DNA from: Sphingomonas ginkgonis
Lineage (GTDB): Bacteria > Pseudomonadota > Alphaproteobacteria > Sphingomonadales > Sphingomonadaceae
Direction: 5' to 3'
NCBI RefSeq assembly: GCF_003970925.1
Contig: NZ_RWJF01000001.1
Span: forward strand, 1,296,501-1,360,500
Length of the DNA stretch: 64,000 nucleotides
In this document: piece after piece, positions 55,888 through 64,000 of the stretch
Layout of the letters: the number at the start of each line of letters is the position of its first letter
How positions within the stretch are numbered: the first letter of the stretch is position 1
The notes under the pieces: generated by a model
The model's input: the letters and a program-made list of their open reading frames with translations, nothing else
Told to the model about the DNA's origin: nothing
Databases searched by the model: none
Translations under genes and position numbers: made by a program

Positions 55888-57633
55888 TCAGCCGGCCGCC
55901 GGACCGGGGCGGCGCTCCAGCTCGGCGATGCGGGTCTGCATCTCCTCGATCAGCCGCTGCATCCCGGTCTCGCGCTTGAAGCGGGCATGGCTGGTGCGCA
56001 GCGCGTCGGCGAGCGCCGGGAGAATGGCGCGGAGGCCTTCGAGCTGGGCCTTGTTGTAGCGGTTGCCGTCGGACCGCTTGCCGAGCAGCAGCCGGCCAAC
56101 CTGGCCCACCGAGTCCTTCAGCGGCAGCGCCTGGCTCGTCTCCGCCGCCTCGTGGATCGCGGCGACCGGCTCCGCACCCTGGTCGGTGAGCAGCTCGAGC
56201 CGGGCGGCGCTGGGATGGACCGCCGCGTCGATCCGTTCGAGTACGCGGGCGCCGAGGACTTCGGGCGGTTCGACCAGCTTCCACTTGTCGAGATCGGCGG
56301 GGAGGTCGCGAAGCCGCTCCACCGCATCGCGGAAATGCTTCTGAGACCAGCGCAGCACCGCCGACTGGGTCGGCGAGAAGACCCCCGCCGCGACGATCGC
56401 GCCGAGTGTCGTCGCTCCGGTCTCGTGATGCTCGCCCATGATCGAGAAGATGATCAGCTTGGCGAGGTCGGCGCTGGCCGCCCAGACAACCCCGACGATC
56501 AGGGTCACCGCGGCATAGGCGGCGGAGCGGCCGATGACTTGGTCGGCCTCCCACAGGCGGAACTTGAGGAGGGCGACCAGCAGCCCGAGCGGCAGGAGCG
56601 CCATGCCGAGGCTGAACAGCGACACGACCACCATGGCCAGGAGCGGACTGTCGGCGGCGCCGCCGGCGGGGACGAAGGGGAGCAGCGAAAAGGCCGCTGC
56701 GAGCAGGACGAAGCCGGCCGCGAAGCCGAAGCAGGCCCATTTGATCTGCTGTCGCTCGATCCCCGGCGAGAGCCGGCGATAACGGCGGACCTGTCCCAGC
56801 AGCGCTCCGAGCAACGCGGCGATCCCGACCAGCGCCTGAAGGTTGCCGTCGACCTGCGGCAGGCTGAGGAAGATGCCGAGCGGCAGGCTGGTGACCAGGA
56901 CGAAGCGGAAGAAGCGCGGGAAGAAGACGCCATCGGGGAAGCTGGTGAGCGCAATCAGCAGGAGGGTGAACCAGATCGCTCCCACCACGTCGTAGGCGAG
57001 CCAGTGGCCGAGCCCCATCCACATCAGGAGCGGCGGATCGATGCTCGCGGCGATCAGCGCGAACGAGAAGGCAAACAGCATCGCGACCGGGTCGCTTGGC
57101 CGCCGGAAGCCCAGCAGCAGCGAGCAGACGAGGAGCACGGTGCAGGCGGTGAGGCCGAGCAGGAGGCGAAGGGCGAACCGCTGTTCAGCGTCCGGCGAGC
57201 GAACGACGGGCTTGAACGGCACCACCAACGAGCGGACCTGCCCGTCCTCACCGCGAAAGCTGAGCTCGACCGGGCGCTGGGGAAGCGCTTGGACCAGCGG
57301 GGTAAGATCGTCGAGCAGGCGTGGCGAACGGACCGGGCGACCATCGACCCCGACCAGCTCGCCGGTCAGCTTCTGGTCTTGGCCATGGCGCTGCATCAGG
57401 AGGATGCGGCCGTCGGCGCTGTAATCATAGTCGATGCCGCGGGCGGCAAAGACCGGCGCGATCTGGCGGTGCTCGCGAAGAACGAACATGGTTCCGCTGA
57501 TCACCGCGCCGACCGCGAAGAGCAGGGTGGCGAACCAGACGATCCGAAGCCCGAGCGTGGCTCCCCGCCCCAGGGGGCGCAATCGGATCGGAAGGCCGAG
57601 CGACGGACCTCCGGCTTGGTTCGCTGCCAACAC
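55888..57633 (-). CDS. Sensor-like multi-pass membrane protein without a kinase domain
   Basis: The 581-aa product has a first membrane helix (about 28-50) and a periplasmic segment (50-150) that looks PDZ-like (GELVGVDGRPV, LTPLVQALPQRPVELSFRG). About eight more helices follow (155-400). A cytoplasmic region of about 180 residues resembles a GAF domain (LVEPPEVLGARVLERIDAAVHP, LPLKDSVGQVGRLLLGKR) and leads to a short coiled coil (545-575). This is the layout of some PDZ/7TM histidine kinases, but no HisKA or ATPase domain is present. The start is a GTG with GAGGGGG upstream. Confidence 0.75.
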   Translation of the reverse strand: MLAANQAGGPSLGLPIRLRPLGRGATLGLRIVWFATLLFAVGAVISGTMFVLREHRQIAPVFAARGIDYDYSADGRILLMQRHGQDQKLTGELVGVDGRPVRSPRLLDDLTPLVQALPQRPVELSFRGEDGQVRSLVVPFKPVVRSPDAEQRFALRLLLGLTACTVLLVCSLLLGFRRPSDPVAMLFAFSFALIAASIDPPLLMWMGLGHWLAYDVVGAIWFTLLLIALTSFPDGVFFPRFFRFVLVTSLPLGIFLSLPQVDGNLQALVGIAALLGALLGQVRRYRRLSPGIERQQIKWACFGFAAGFVLLAAAFSLLPFVPAGGAADSPLLAMVVVSLFSLGMALLPLGLLVALLKFRLWEADQVIGRSAAYAAVTLIVGVVWAASADLAKLIIFSIMGEHHETGATTLGAIVAAGVFSPTQSAVLRWSQKHFRDAVERLRDLPADLDKWKLVEPPEVLGARVLERIDAAVHPSAARLELLTDQGAEPVAAIHEAAETSQALPLKDSVGQVGRLLLGKRSDGNRYNKAQLEGLRAILPALADALRTSHARFKRETGMQRLIEEMQTRIAELERRPGPAAG

Positions 57634-57719
57634 GCCAACCCCCTCGACGCGACTCGGGGTTTCCCGAGCTTCCTAGCTACGAAAGAGAAAAGCGCGAAAT
57701 TCAGCCTTAATCAAGCGGC

Positions 57720-58937
57720 TCAGGCGGCCTGCCGAAGCTCCAGCTCGAGCCGACCCCAGATCTCGGTCAGCGCGTCGGTCAGCTCGTCGAGCATCGCCTC
57801 GCTATGGGTCGGGCCGGGGGTAAAGCGCAGCCGCTCGGTCCCGCGCGGGACGGTGGGGTAGTTGATCGGCTGAACGTAGAAGCCATACTCGGCGAGCAGG
57901 ATGTCGCTGATCCGCTTGGCCTTGACCGGGCAGCCGACCAGCAGCGGCACGATGTGGGTGACGCTCGGCATGACCGGCAGCCCCGCATCGGCAAGCTTGG
58001 CCTTGAGCGCCGCCGCCGAGGCCTGCTGACCGCGCCGCTCCTCGTCCGAAACCTTGAGGTGGCGGATCGAGGCGAGCGCGCCGGCGGCGAGCACCGGCGA
58101 AAGCGAGGTGGTGAAGATGAACCCCGGCGCATAGCTGCGGATGCAGTCGACGATGTTCTGGTCGGCGGCGATATAGCCACCCATCACGCCGAACGCCTTG
58201 CCGAGCGTACCCTCGATGATGGTCAGCCGCTGCGCGACCTCGTCCCGCTCGGAGATGCCGCCGCCGCGGGAGCCGTACATGCCGACGGCATGGACCTCGT
58301 CGAGGTAGGTCAACGCATGATAGCGGTCGGCGAGGTCGCAAATCTCCGCGATCGGCGCGATGTCGCCGTCCATCGAATAGACGCTCTCGAACGCGATCAG
58401 CTTGGGGGTCGCGGGGTCCTCGGCCGCCAGCAGCTCCTCGAGATGCTCGAGGTCGTTGTGGCGGAACACCCGCTTCTCGCAGCCGGAGTTCTTGATCCCG
58501 GCGATCATCGAGGCGTGGTTCAGTTCGTCCGAGAAGATGACGCAGCCGGGGAGGAGCTTGCCGAGCGTGGACAGCGCAGCCTCGTTCGAGACGTAGCCGC
58601 TGGTGAACAGCAGCGCGGCCTGCTTGCCATGAAGATCGGCGAGCTCGGCCTCGAGCTCGACATGATAATGGGTGTTGCCGCCGATGTTGCGGGTGCCGCC
58701 GGACCCGGCGCCGACTGTGTGCAGCGCCTCTTCCATCGCCGCGATCACGGCGGGGTGCTGGCCCATGCCGAGGTAATCGTTGGAGCACCAGACGGTGATT
58801 GGCTTGGGGCCATTGCCGCCGAAGCAGTGCGCGTTGGGGAACTGCCCGCGCGTGCGCAGGATGTCGATGAAGACGCGGTAGCGTCCCTCGTCGTGCAGCC
58901 GGTCGATCGCGGCCTTGAAGATGCGGTTGTAGTCCAC
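57720..58937 (-). CDS. hemA: 5-aminolevulinate synthase
   Basis: This 405-aa PLP enzyme condenses glycine and succinyl-CoA, the C4 haem route typical of alphaproteobacteria. Motifs include [51 protein letters not shown] and the PLP lysine in [17 protein letters not shown]. It starts at a GTG. It draws on the same glycine pool as GlyA and the gcv system. Confidence 0.97.
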   Translation of the reverse strand: MDYNRIFKAAIDRLHDEGRYRVFIDILRTRGQFPNAHCFGGNGPKPITVWCSNDYLGMGQHPAVIAAMEEALHTVGAGSGGTRNIGGNTHYHVELEAELADLHGKQAALLFTSGYVSNEAALSTLGKLLPGCVIFSDELNHASMIAGIKNSGCEKRVFRHNDLEHLEELLAAEDPATPKLIAFESVYSMDGDIAPIAEICDLADRYHALTYLDEVHAVGMYGSRGGGISERDEVAQRLTIIEGTLGKAFGVMGGYIAADQNIVDCIRSYAPGFIFTTSLSPVLAAGALASIRHLKVSDEERRGQQASAAALKAKLADAGLPVMPSVTHIVPLLVGCPVKAKRISDILLAEYGFYVQPINYPTVPRGTERLRFTPGPTHSEAMLDELTDALTEIWGRLELELRQAA

Positions 58938-58992
58938 CTGTGTCGCTCTCTCCGGCGCCCTTACTTCGGAGCAGGCCCTTTTGCCAATGAAC

Positions 58993-59784
58993 TTATAGAC
59001 GGAGGATCTGGGAAAGCCCGTAGTCCCTTAGTGCATTCCCAAGCGCCTGGACGGGTGAATGGCCGGTGAAGACGGCGACTCCGGGCGGCGCATCGTCGGG
59101 CCAGGGCTGCCCGCGGGTGAGATGGGCGATGCGCCGGGCGATCCCGGGGCCGCCATCGACGAAGTCAACGCCGGGCAGAGCAGCGGCGAGCTCGGCTCCC
59201 AGCAGCGGGAAGTGGGTGCAGGCGAGGACCACCGTGTCGAGGTTCGCCCCGGCGGCCGCCTGGAGCGGAGCGACCGCGGCAGCGATCTCCGCCGGGTCGA
59301 CCTGCTTGCCGGCCAGCTTGGCTTCCGCCAGCCGGACCAGTTCGGGCGAGCCGTGGCGAACGATCCGGCAGTCGGTGGCGAACCGCTCGGCGAGGTCGTC
59401 GACATAGGGCTGGCGGACGGTCGCCTCGGTTCCGAGCACGGCGATGACCCGGCTCCGCGACCGCTCGGCGGCGGGCTTGATCGCGGGGACGGTGCCGACG
59501 ACCGGAATGTCGAGCGCGGCGCGAACATGCTCGAGCGCGATGGTCGAAGCGGTGTTGCAGGCGATGACGGCGAGGCGCGGGTGGAAGCGTTCGACGAGGC
59601 GGCCGAGCAGGGCGGGAACACGCGCGGCGAGCTCGGCCTCCGACTTGGTGCCGTAGGGAAAGCCGGCGCTGTCTGCGGCGTAGACGATCGGCGCGGCCGG
59701 CAGCAGCGCGCGGGTGGGGGCAAGGACCGACAGGCCGCCCACGCCGGAATCGAAGAAGAGAAGCGGGGCGTTGGGGTCGGTCAT
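58993..59784 (-). CDS. murI: Glutamate racemase
   Basis: MurI makes D-glutamate for peptidoglycan. The 263-aa protein has [19 protein letters not shown], the first catalytic cysteine C76 in IACNTAST and the second in [11 protein letters not shown] start at [10 protein letters not shown]; the in-frame upstream extension is basic and overlaps the plsY promoter region, so it is rejected. Confidence 0.96.
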   Translation of the reverse strand: MTDPNAPLLFFDSGVGGLSVLAPTRALLPAAPIVYAADSAGFPYGTKSEAELAARVPALLGRLVERFHPRLAVIACNTASTIALEHVRAALDIPVVGTVPAIKPAAERSRSRVIAVLGTEATVRQPYVDDLAERFATDCRIVRHGSPELVRLAEAKLAGKQVDPAEIAAAVAPLQAAAGANLDTVVLACTHFPLLGAELAAALPGVDFVDGGPGIARRIAHLTRGQPWPDDAPPGVAVFTGHSPVQALGNALRDYGLSQILRL

Positions 59785-59923
59785 GGCGGACGCGTGTAGC
59801 CGGGCCGGGGAGCGAGCAGAAGGTCCCGCTGGCATCGACGCTTCCCTCGTGAAAACACGGGGTGGGGCTTGCCGCATCCGGCGGCGATTGCACGGGAGCG
59901 GCAGTTTTCCTAACCAGCCGTCC

Positions 59924-60514
59924 ATGACGGTGAGTGCGCTGCTTCCTTTCGCCATCGGCTATCTGCTGGGCGCGATCCCCTTCGGGCTGATCCTCACCGC
60001 GCTGGCGGGCAAGGGCGACATCCGTGCCATCGGCTCGGGCAACATCGGCGCCACCAACGTGCTTCGGACGGGATCGAAGGGGCTGGCGGCAGCGACACTG
60101 ATCCTCGATGTCCTGAAGGGCGCGGCGGCGGTTCTTGTCGCACAGCGCTACTTTCCGGGGTACGAGATTGCGGCGGCGGCCGGCGCGCTGGTCGGCCATC
60201 TCTATTCGATGTGGCTCCGGTTCCAGGGCGGAAAGGGCGTTGCGACGCTGCTCGGGATCCTTATCCCGCTCCTACCGCTCGCCGCCATCGTCTACGCCGT
60301 GGTGTGGCTCGGGCTGCTGGTGACGCTCCGGATCAGCTCGGTCGCGGGCATGAGCGCCGCGGTGAGCGCCCCGATCGTCGCCTTGGTGACCGGCCGGATG
60401 GACCTTGTCCCGGCGCTCGCCGTGTTCGCCCTGCTGGTGATCTACAAGCATCGCGAGAATATCGCCCGGCTTCGCAACGGGACCGAGCCGCGCGTGGGGC
60501 GGAGCCGGGCGTGA
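59924..60514 (+). CDS. plsY: Glycerol-3-phosphate acyltransferase PlsY
   Basis: This 196-aa membrane enzyme acylates glycerol-3-phosphate from acyl phosphate. The three conserved loops are visible: GSGNIGATNVLRTG, GHLYSMWLRFQGGKGVAT and YKHRENIARLRNGTE. Its stop overlaps the dprA start (GTGA). It is divergent from murI. Confidence 0.96.
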   Translation: MTVSALLPFAIGYLLGAIPFGLILTALAGKGDIRAIGSGNIGATNVLRTGSKGLAAATLILDVLKGAAAVLVAQRYFPGYEIAAAAGALVGHLYSMWLRFQGGKGVATLLGILIPLLPLAAIVYAVVWLGLLVTLRISSVAGMSAAVSAPIVALVTGRMDLVPALAVFALLVIYKHRENIARLRNGTEPRVGRSRA

Positions 60515-61596
60515 CGAGCGACCTCGTCGCCCGGCTGCGGCTGATCCGCACCCCGGGCGTCGGGCCGGTCACCGCGCGCCAGCTGCTCGCCCGCTTCGGC
60601 AGCCCCGAGCGCGCGATCGAGGCGCTGCCGGATCTTGCCAGGCGCGGCGGCGGTCGACCGGTGTTGGTGGCGAGCGCCGCACAGGCCGAACGCGAGCTAG
60701 GCGCCGTCGAGACGTTTGGTGGACGCTGGCTGGTGCTCGGGCAGGGGCTCTATCCGCGGCCGCTGGCGGAGCAGGAGGACGCGCCGCCGCTGCTCATCGC
60801 CCGCGGCAATCTCAACCTCATGGACCGGCCGCTGATCGCGATCGTCGGCGCCCGCAACGCCAGCGCGGCGGCGTGTCGCTTCGCCCGGGGGCTGGCGCAC
60901 GAGCTGGGGCGCGAGGGAGCGACGGTGGTCTCGGGGCTGGCGCGCGGGATCGACACGGCGGCGCACGACGGGGCATTCGAGACCGGCACGGTCGGCGTGG
61001 TCGCGGGCGGGCTCGACGTCTTCTACCCGCCCGAGAACGAGGAACGGCAGCGCGCCATGTTCGAGAACGGTCTGGTGCTGGCCGAAATGCCGCTCGGGAC
61101 CGAGCCGAGGGCGCGCCACTTTCCCTACCGCAATCGGATCATCGCCGGGATGAGTCTCGGCACCGTGGTGGTGGAGGCGGCGCCGCGCTCCGGCTCACTG
61201 ATCACCGCGCGGATGGCGGCCGAGGCGGGGCGGGAGGTGATGGCGGTGCCGGGCTCGCCGCTCGATCCGCGCGCGCAGGGCTGCAACCAGCTGATCCGCG
61301 ACGGCGCCACGCTGGTGCAGAATGCCCGCGACGTGCTGGAAAGCGTGCGCGGAATCGGCGGCATGGTCCGCTCGCCGGCGGACCGGTTCGACCACCGCCC
61401 CGAACCGCCGGCAGAGCCCGACGATGCCGACCGCCGCACCGTCGAGGAACTGCTCGGCCCCTCGCCGGTGCCGGTCGACGAGATCGTCCGGCAGAGCGGG
61501 CTGGCTCCGGGGGCAGTGCAGCTCGTCCTGCTCGAGCTGGATCTCGCCGGGCGCCTCGACCGGCACGCAGGCGGGAAGGTGAGTCTTGCCGGCTGA
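60511..61596 (+). CDS. dprA: DNA-processing protein DprA
   Basis: DprA loads RecA onto incoming single-stranded DNA during transformation. The 361-aa protein has an N-terminal helix-hairpin-helix-like part (TPGVGPVTARQLLARFG). The Rossmann core has IVGARNASAAA, VVSGLARGIDTAAH, PYRNRIIAGMS and SGSLITARMA, and a C-terminal winged helix follows (VDEIVRQSGLAPGAVQLVLLEL). The start is a GTG overlapping plsY. No other competence gene is in this window. Confidence 0.95.
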   Translation: MTSDLVARLRLIRTPGVGPVTARQLLARFGSPERAIEALPDLARRGGGRPVLVASAAQAERELGAVETFGGRWLVLGQGLYPRPLAEQEDAPPLLIARGNLNLMDRPLIAIVGARNASAAACRFARGLAHELGREGATVVSGLARGIDTAAHDGAFETGTVGVVAGGLDVFYPPENEERQRAMFENGLVLAEMPLGTEPRARHFPYRNRIIAGMSLGTVVVEAAPRSGSLITARMAAEAGREVMAVPGSPLDPRAQGCNQLIRDGATLVQNARDVLESVRGIGGMVRSPADRFDHRPEPPAEPDDADRRTVEELLGPSPVPVDEIVRQSGLAPGAVQLVLLELDLAGRLDRHAGGKVSLAG

Positions 61597-61933
61597 CTCA
61601 CCCTTCGCCCGGCGCATGTTCCGCGGCGCCGCGATCTACGGGTTGGTCGTGCTCCTGCCGATGTACGCGATGGTGCCGGCGGTCTCGCCCGAAACCTACC
61701 TGGGGTTCGTCGGCTGCGCGCTCGTGTTTCAGGCAGTCTTCTGGATCATCGGCGGCGATCCCCGGCGTTACCGGGCGCTGATGCTCCCGGCCGTCGCGGA
61801 GAAGCTGGTCTTCTCGGTTCCGGCGCTGGCGCTGGTCGCGATCGGCCGGGCCGCTCCGGTGATTGGCCTGTTCGCCGCGGTCGACCTGCTGCTTGGCGCA
61901 GGATTTCTCCTGGCACGCCAGCGAACCCCTTGA
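61586..61933 (+). CDS. Small four-helix membrane protein
   Basis: The 115-aa product has four hydrophobic segments (about 13-32, 38-55, 68-88, 92-110). The start is a TTG inside the dprA end, supported by a strong GGAAGGTGAG ribosome site; an ATG ten codons later would lose that support. No family is recognised. It sits between dprA and topA. Confidence 0.65.
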   Translation: MPADSPFARRMFRGAAIYGLVVLLPMYAMVPAVSPETYLGFVGCALVFQAVFWIIGGDPRRYRALMLPAVAEKLVFSVPALALVAIGRAAPVIGLFAAVDLLLGAGFLLARQRTP

Positions 61934-61959
61934 CGCTGCCGAGCGGCGCTCCCGACAAT
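61930..61959 (+). promoter_or_regulatory. topA: Candidate sigma-70 promoter for topA
   Basis: TTGACG (61930-61935) and GACAAT (61954-61959) are separated by 18 bp and lie about 30 bp before the topA start. The -35 box overlaps the stop codon of the preceding membrane-protein gene. A short CGTACGTACG palindrome follows near the likely transcription start. Confidence 0.35.
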
Positions 61960-61990
61960 CGCGCGTACGTACGTATAGGGAATGTGACGC

Positions 61991-64000
61991 TTGAAACTGG
62001 TTGTCGTCGAGTCGCCCGCCAAGGCGAAGACTATCGAGAAATATCTGGGACCCGGCCACCGCGTGCTGGCGAGCTACGGCCATATCCGCGACCTGCCGCC
62101 CAAGGACGGGTCGGTGAACCCCGACGAGGGCTTCGCGATGGACTGGGAGACCTACCCGGACAAGGCGAAGCAATTGAAGGCCATCGCCGACGAGGCGAAG
62201 AAGGCGGACGCGCTGATCCTCGCCACCGACCCTGACCGCGAGGGTGAGGCGATCAGCTGGCACGTCCAGGAGGTGCTGAAGAAGCGCAAGACGCTGCCCA
62301 AGCAGGTCGAGCGGGTGACCTTCAACGCGATCACCAAGTCGGCGGTGACCGAGGCGATGGGCAAGCCCAGACAGCTCGATGAGGACCTGATCGACGCCTA
62401 CAAGGCGCGCCGCGCGCTCGACTATCTGGTCGGCTTCACCTTGTCGCCGATCCTCTGGCGAAAGCTCCCGGGCGCCAAGTCGGCGGGGCGGGTTCAGTCG
62501 GTCGCGCTCCGGCTGATCGTCGACCGCGAGCGCGAGATCGAGATTTTCAAGCCCCAGGAATACTGGACGGTCACGGCGCAGTTCGAGAAGGATGGCCAAG
62601 GCTTCACCGCCCGGCTGGCGCAGCTCGACGGCAGGAAGATCGACCGGCTGACGATCGGCGACCGGGGTTCTGCCGATGCCGCCAAGGCGGCGGTAGAGGC
62701 GGGGCGGTTCAGCGTCTCGAATGTCGAGACCAAGCCGATCGGCCGCAACCCGCCGCCCCCCTTCACCACCTCCACCCTGCAGCAGGAAGCGGCGCGCAAG
62801 CTCGGCTTCGCGGCGAGCCACACGATGCGGATCGCGCAGCAGCTCTACGAGGACGGGCTGATCACCTACATGCGGACCGACGGCGTGCAGATGGCCGACG
62901 AGGCGATCAGCGCGGCACGCAAGGCGGTCGCGAGCCGCTACGATGCCGGCTACCTGCCCGACAAGCCGCGCCATTATTCGACCAAGGCCAAGAATGCGCA
63001 GGAGGCCCACGAGGCGATCCGGCCGACCGACTTCTCGCGGGCCAAGGCGGGGTCAGGCGACCATGCCCGCTTGTACGAGCTGGTCTACAACCGCGCGCTG
63101 GCGAGCCAGATGGCGAGCGCCCGGCTCGAGCGGACGACGGTCGAGCTGAGCGACGGCGCTGGTCGCGCGGTGCTTCGGGCAACGGGCCAGGTGGTGCTCT
63201 TCCCCGGCTTCATGGCGCTCTATGAGGAAGGTCGCGACGAGAAGGACGACGAGGACGGCGGGCGGATGCCGCTGCTCCGCTCGGGCGACGCGCCGGCCAA
63301 GACAGGGGTCGAGGCGGTCCAGAGCTTCACCCAGCCGCTGCCGCGCTATTCCGAGGCGAGCCTGGTCAAGCGGCTGGAGGAGCTCGGCATCGGGCGCCCG
63401 TCGACCTATGCGGCGACTCTGCAGACGCTGAAGGACCGGGAATATGTCCGGCTCGAAAAGAACCGCTTCATCCCGGAGGAGAGCGGCCGGCTGGTTACCG
63501 CCTTCCTCGAACGCTTCTTCGAGCGCTACGTCAGCTACGACTACACCGCCGAGCTCGAAGAAGAGCTCGACGACGTGTCGGGCGGGCGGCTCGACTGGCA
63601 GAAGCTGCTCGAGGCCTTCTGGCGCGACTTCAAGCCCAAGGCGGGTGAGGTGATGGAGCAGAAGCCGTCGGAAGTGACGGCCGCGCTCGACGAGTTCCTC
63701 GCGCCCTGGCTGTTCCTCGACAAGGGCGACGGGTCGGACCCGCGCGCCTGCCCGATATGCGGCAACGGCCGGCTCGGCCTTCGCGGCGGCAAATTCGGCG
63801 CGTTCGTTGCCTGCTCCAACTATCCCGACTGCAAATATACGCGGAAGTTCGGGCAGGGCGGCGAGGACGCGGCTGCGGACACGGGGCCGCAGGAACTCGG
63901 CAACGGCATCTTGCTTAAGAGCGGGCGGTTCGGTCCCTATGTCGAGCAGGGCGAAAAGCGGGCGTCGATCCCCAAGGACGTGCCGCTGGCGGACCTTACG
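61991..64000 (+). CDS. topA: DNA topoisomerase I (partial, C-terminus off the right edge)
   Basis: The first 670 residues of this type IA topoisomerase are present. The TOPRIM domain begins MKLVVVESPAKAKTIEKYLG, with DPDREGEAISWH. The catalytic tyrosine is near residue 293 in GLITYMRTDGVQ. SAGRVQSVALRLIVDRE, AHEAIRPTD and IGRPSTYA are present, followed by the first zinc ribbon (CPICGNGRLGLR, CSNYPDC). The start is a TTG: an upstream ATG is followed at once by TGA, and the TTG gives the conserved N-terminus. The reading frame stays open to the window end. Confidence 0.96.
   Translation, partial: MKLVVVESPAKAKTIEKYLGPGHRVLASYGHIRDLPPKDGSVNPDEGFAMDWETYPDKAKQLKAIADEAKKADALILATDPDREGEAISWHVQEVLKKRKTLPKQVERVTFNAITKSAVTEAMGKPRQLDEDLIDAYKARRALDYLVGFTLSPILWRKLPGAKSAGRVQSVALRLIVDREREIEIFKPQEYWTVTAQFEKDGQGFTARLAQLDGRKIDRLTIGDRGSADAAKAAVEAGRFSVSNVETKPIGRNPPPPFTTSTLQQEAARKLGFAASHTMRIAQQLYEDGLITYMRTDGVQMADEAISAARKAVASRYDAGYLPDKPRHYSTKAKNAQEAHEAIRPTDFSRAKAGSGDHARLYELVYNRALASQMASARLERTTVELSDGAGRAVLRATGQVVLFPGFMALYEEGRDEKDDEDGGRMPLLRSGDAPAKTGVEAVQSFTQPLPRYSEASLVKRLEELGIGRPSTYAATLQTLKDREYVRLEKNRFIPEESGRLVTAFLERFFERYVSYDYTAELEEELDDVSGGRLDWQKLLEAFWRDFKPKAGEVMEQKPSEVTAALDEFLAPWLFLDKGDGSDPRACPICGNGRLGLRGGKFGAFVACSNYPDCKYTRKFGQGGEDAAADTGPQELGNGILLKSGRFGPYVEQGEKRASIPKDVPLADLT

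Noticed and set aside
55987..57861. 624-codon plus-strand frame opposite the sensor-like protein
   Set aside because: It has the composition of antisense high-GC sequence (Glu/Arg/Gln-rich). The minus-strand frame shows real membrane helices.
61964..61973. CGTACGTACG palindrome before topA as an operator
   Set aside because: It is only 10 bp and self-overlapping, with no second copy seen. It is more likely incidental to the promoter region.
1..64000. CRISPR arrays, insertion sequences, prophage or defence islands
   Set aside because: No regular spacer repeats, transposases, integrases, capsid genes or recognised defence genes were seen on either strand.

Overview
The window is about 68-70% G+C by eye and reads as a chromosomal segment of an alphaproteobacterium, most likely Sphingomonadales (Sphingomonas or a close relative). 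The evidence is the C4-pathway ALA synthase (hemA), a petABC cytochrome bc1 operon, a Caulobacter-type cpa/Tad pilus cluster, a glycine cleavage operon with split gcvPA/gcvPB, and many low-complexity lipoproteins. No insertion sequence, prophage, CRISPR array or plasmid gene is visible. Most of the content is housekeeping. Genes are tightly packed, with many 1-4 nt stop/start overlaps and frequent GTG and TTG starts.

Layout. 1-5.7 kb: end of a DUF4126 gene, hslO, a small secreted protein, a structured gap that may be a small RNA, queC-queE, two low-complexity lipoproteins, lipB and a membrane protein. 5.6-17.4 kb: GNAT, hemF, trmL; petABC and apt; MaoC dehydratase, M28 peptidase, ychF; a MASE1-PAS-GGDEF diguanylate cyclase; a TIGR02466 protein. 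17.4-24.4 kb: pth and rplY separated by a palindromic repeat, two tandem TraB/GumN proteins, and glyQ-glyS, where glyS carries an in-frame copy of the same kind of repeat. 24.5-31.6 kb: a minus-strand cpaABCDE-tadBC cluster with no tadA/cpaF ATPase and no pilin gene. 31.6-34.9 kb: FAD oxidoreductase, rnhA, ispH, a lipoprotein. 34.9-40.4 kb: tandem glycine riboswitch followed by gcvT-gcvH-methyltransferase-gcvPA-gcvPB. 40.4-46.5 kb: membrane proteins, a DUF938 methyltransferase, PAP2 phosphatase, two PilZ proteins, a two-lobed aspartyl protease, an acyltransferase, a G+C-poor gap, tRNA-Lys and folK. 46.6-55.8 kb: uracil-DNA glycosylase, GNAT, agmatine deiminase and N-carbamoylputrescine amidase, an S9 peptidase, rpsD, chorismate mutase, trmJ-like, nrdR, glyA, rpiB. 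55.9-64 kb: a sensor-like membrane protein without an output domain, hemA, murI, plsY, dprA, a small membrane protein, and topA, which runs off the right edge.

Functional links. glyA and the riboswitch-controlled gcv operon together cover glycine and one-carbon metabolism. hemA and hemF are two steps of haem synthesis, which supplies the petBC cytochromes. aguA and aguB convert agmatine to putrescine. The GGDEF enzyme makes c-di-GMP, and two PilZ proteins could sense it. The strongest unusual signals are the palindromic element translated inside glyS, the Tad cluster lacking its motor ATPase, the hairpin-rich gap before queC, and the receptor-like protein without a kinase. I did not find a clearly new defence or mobile system.
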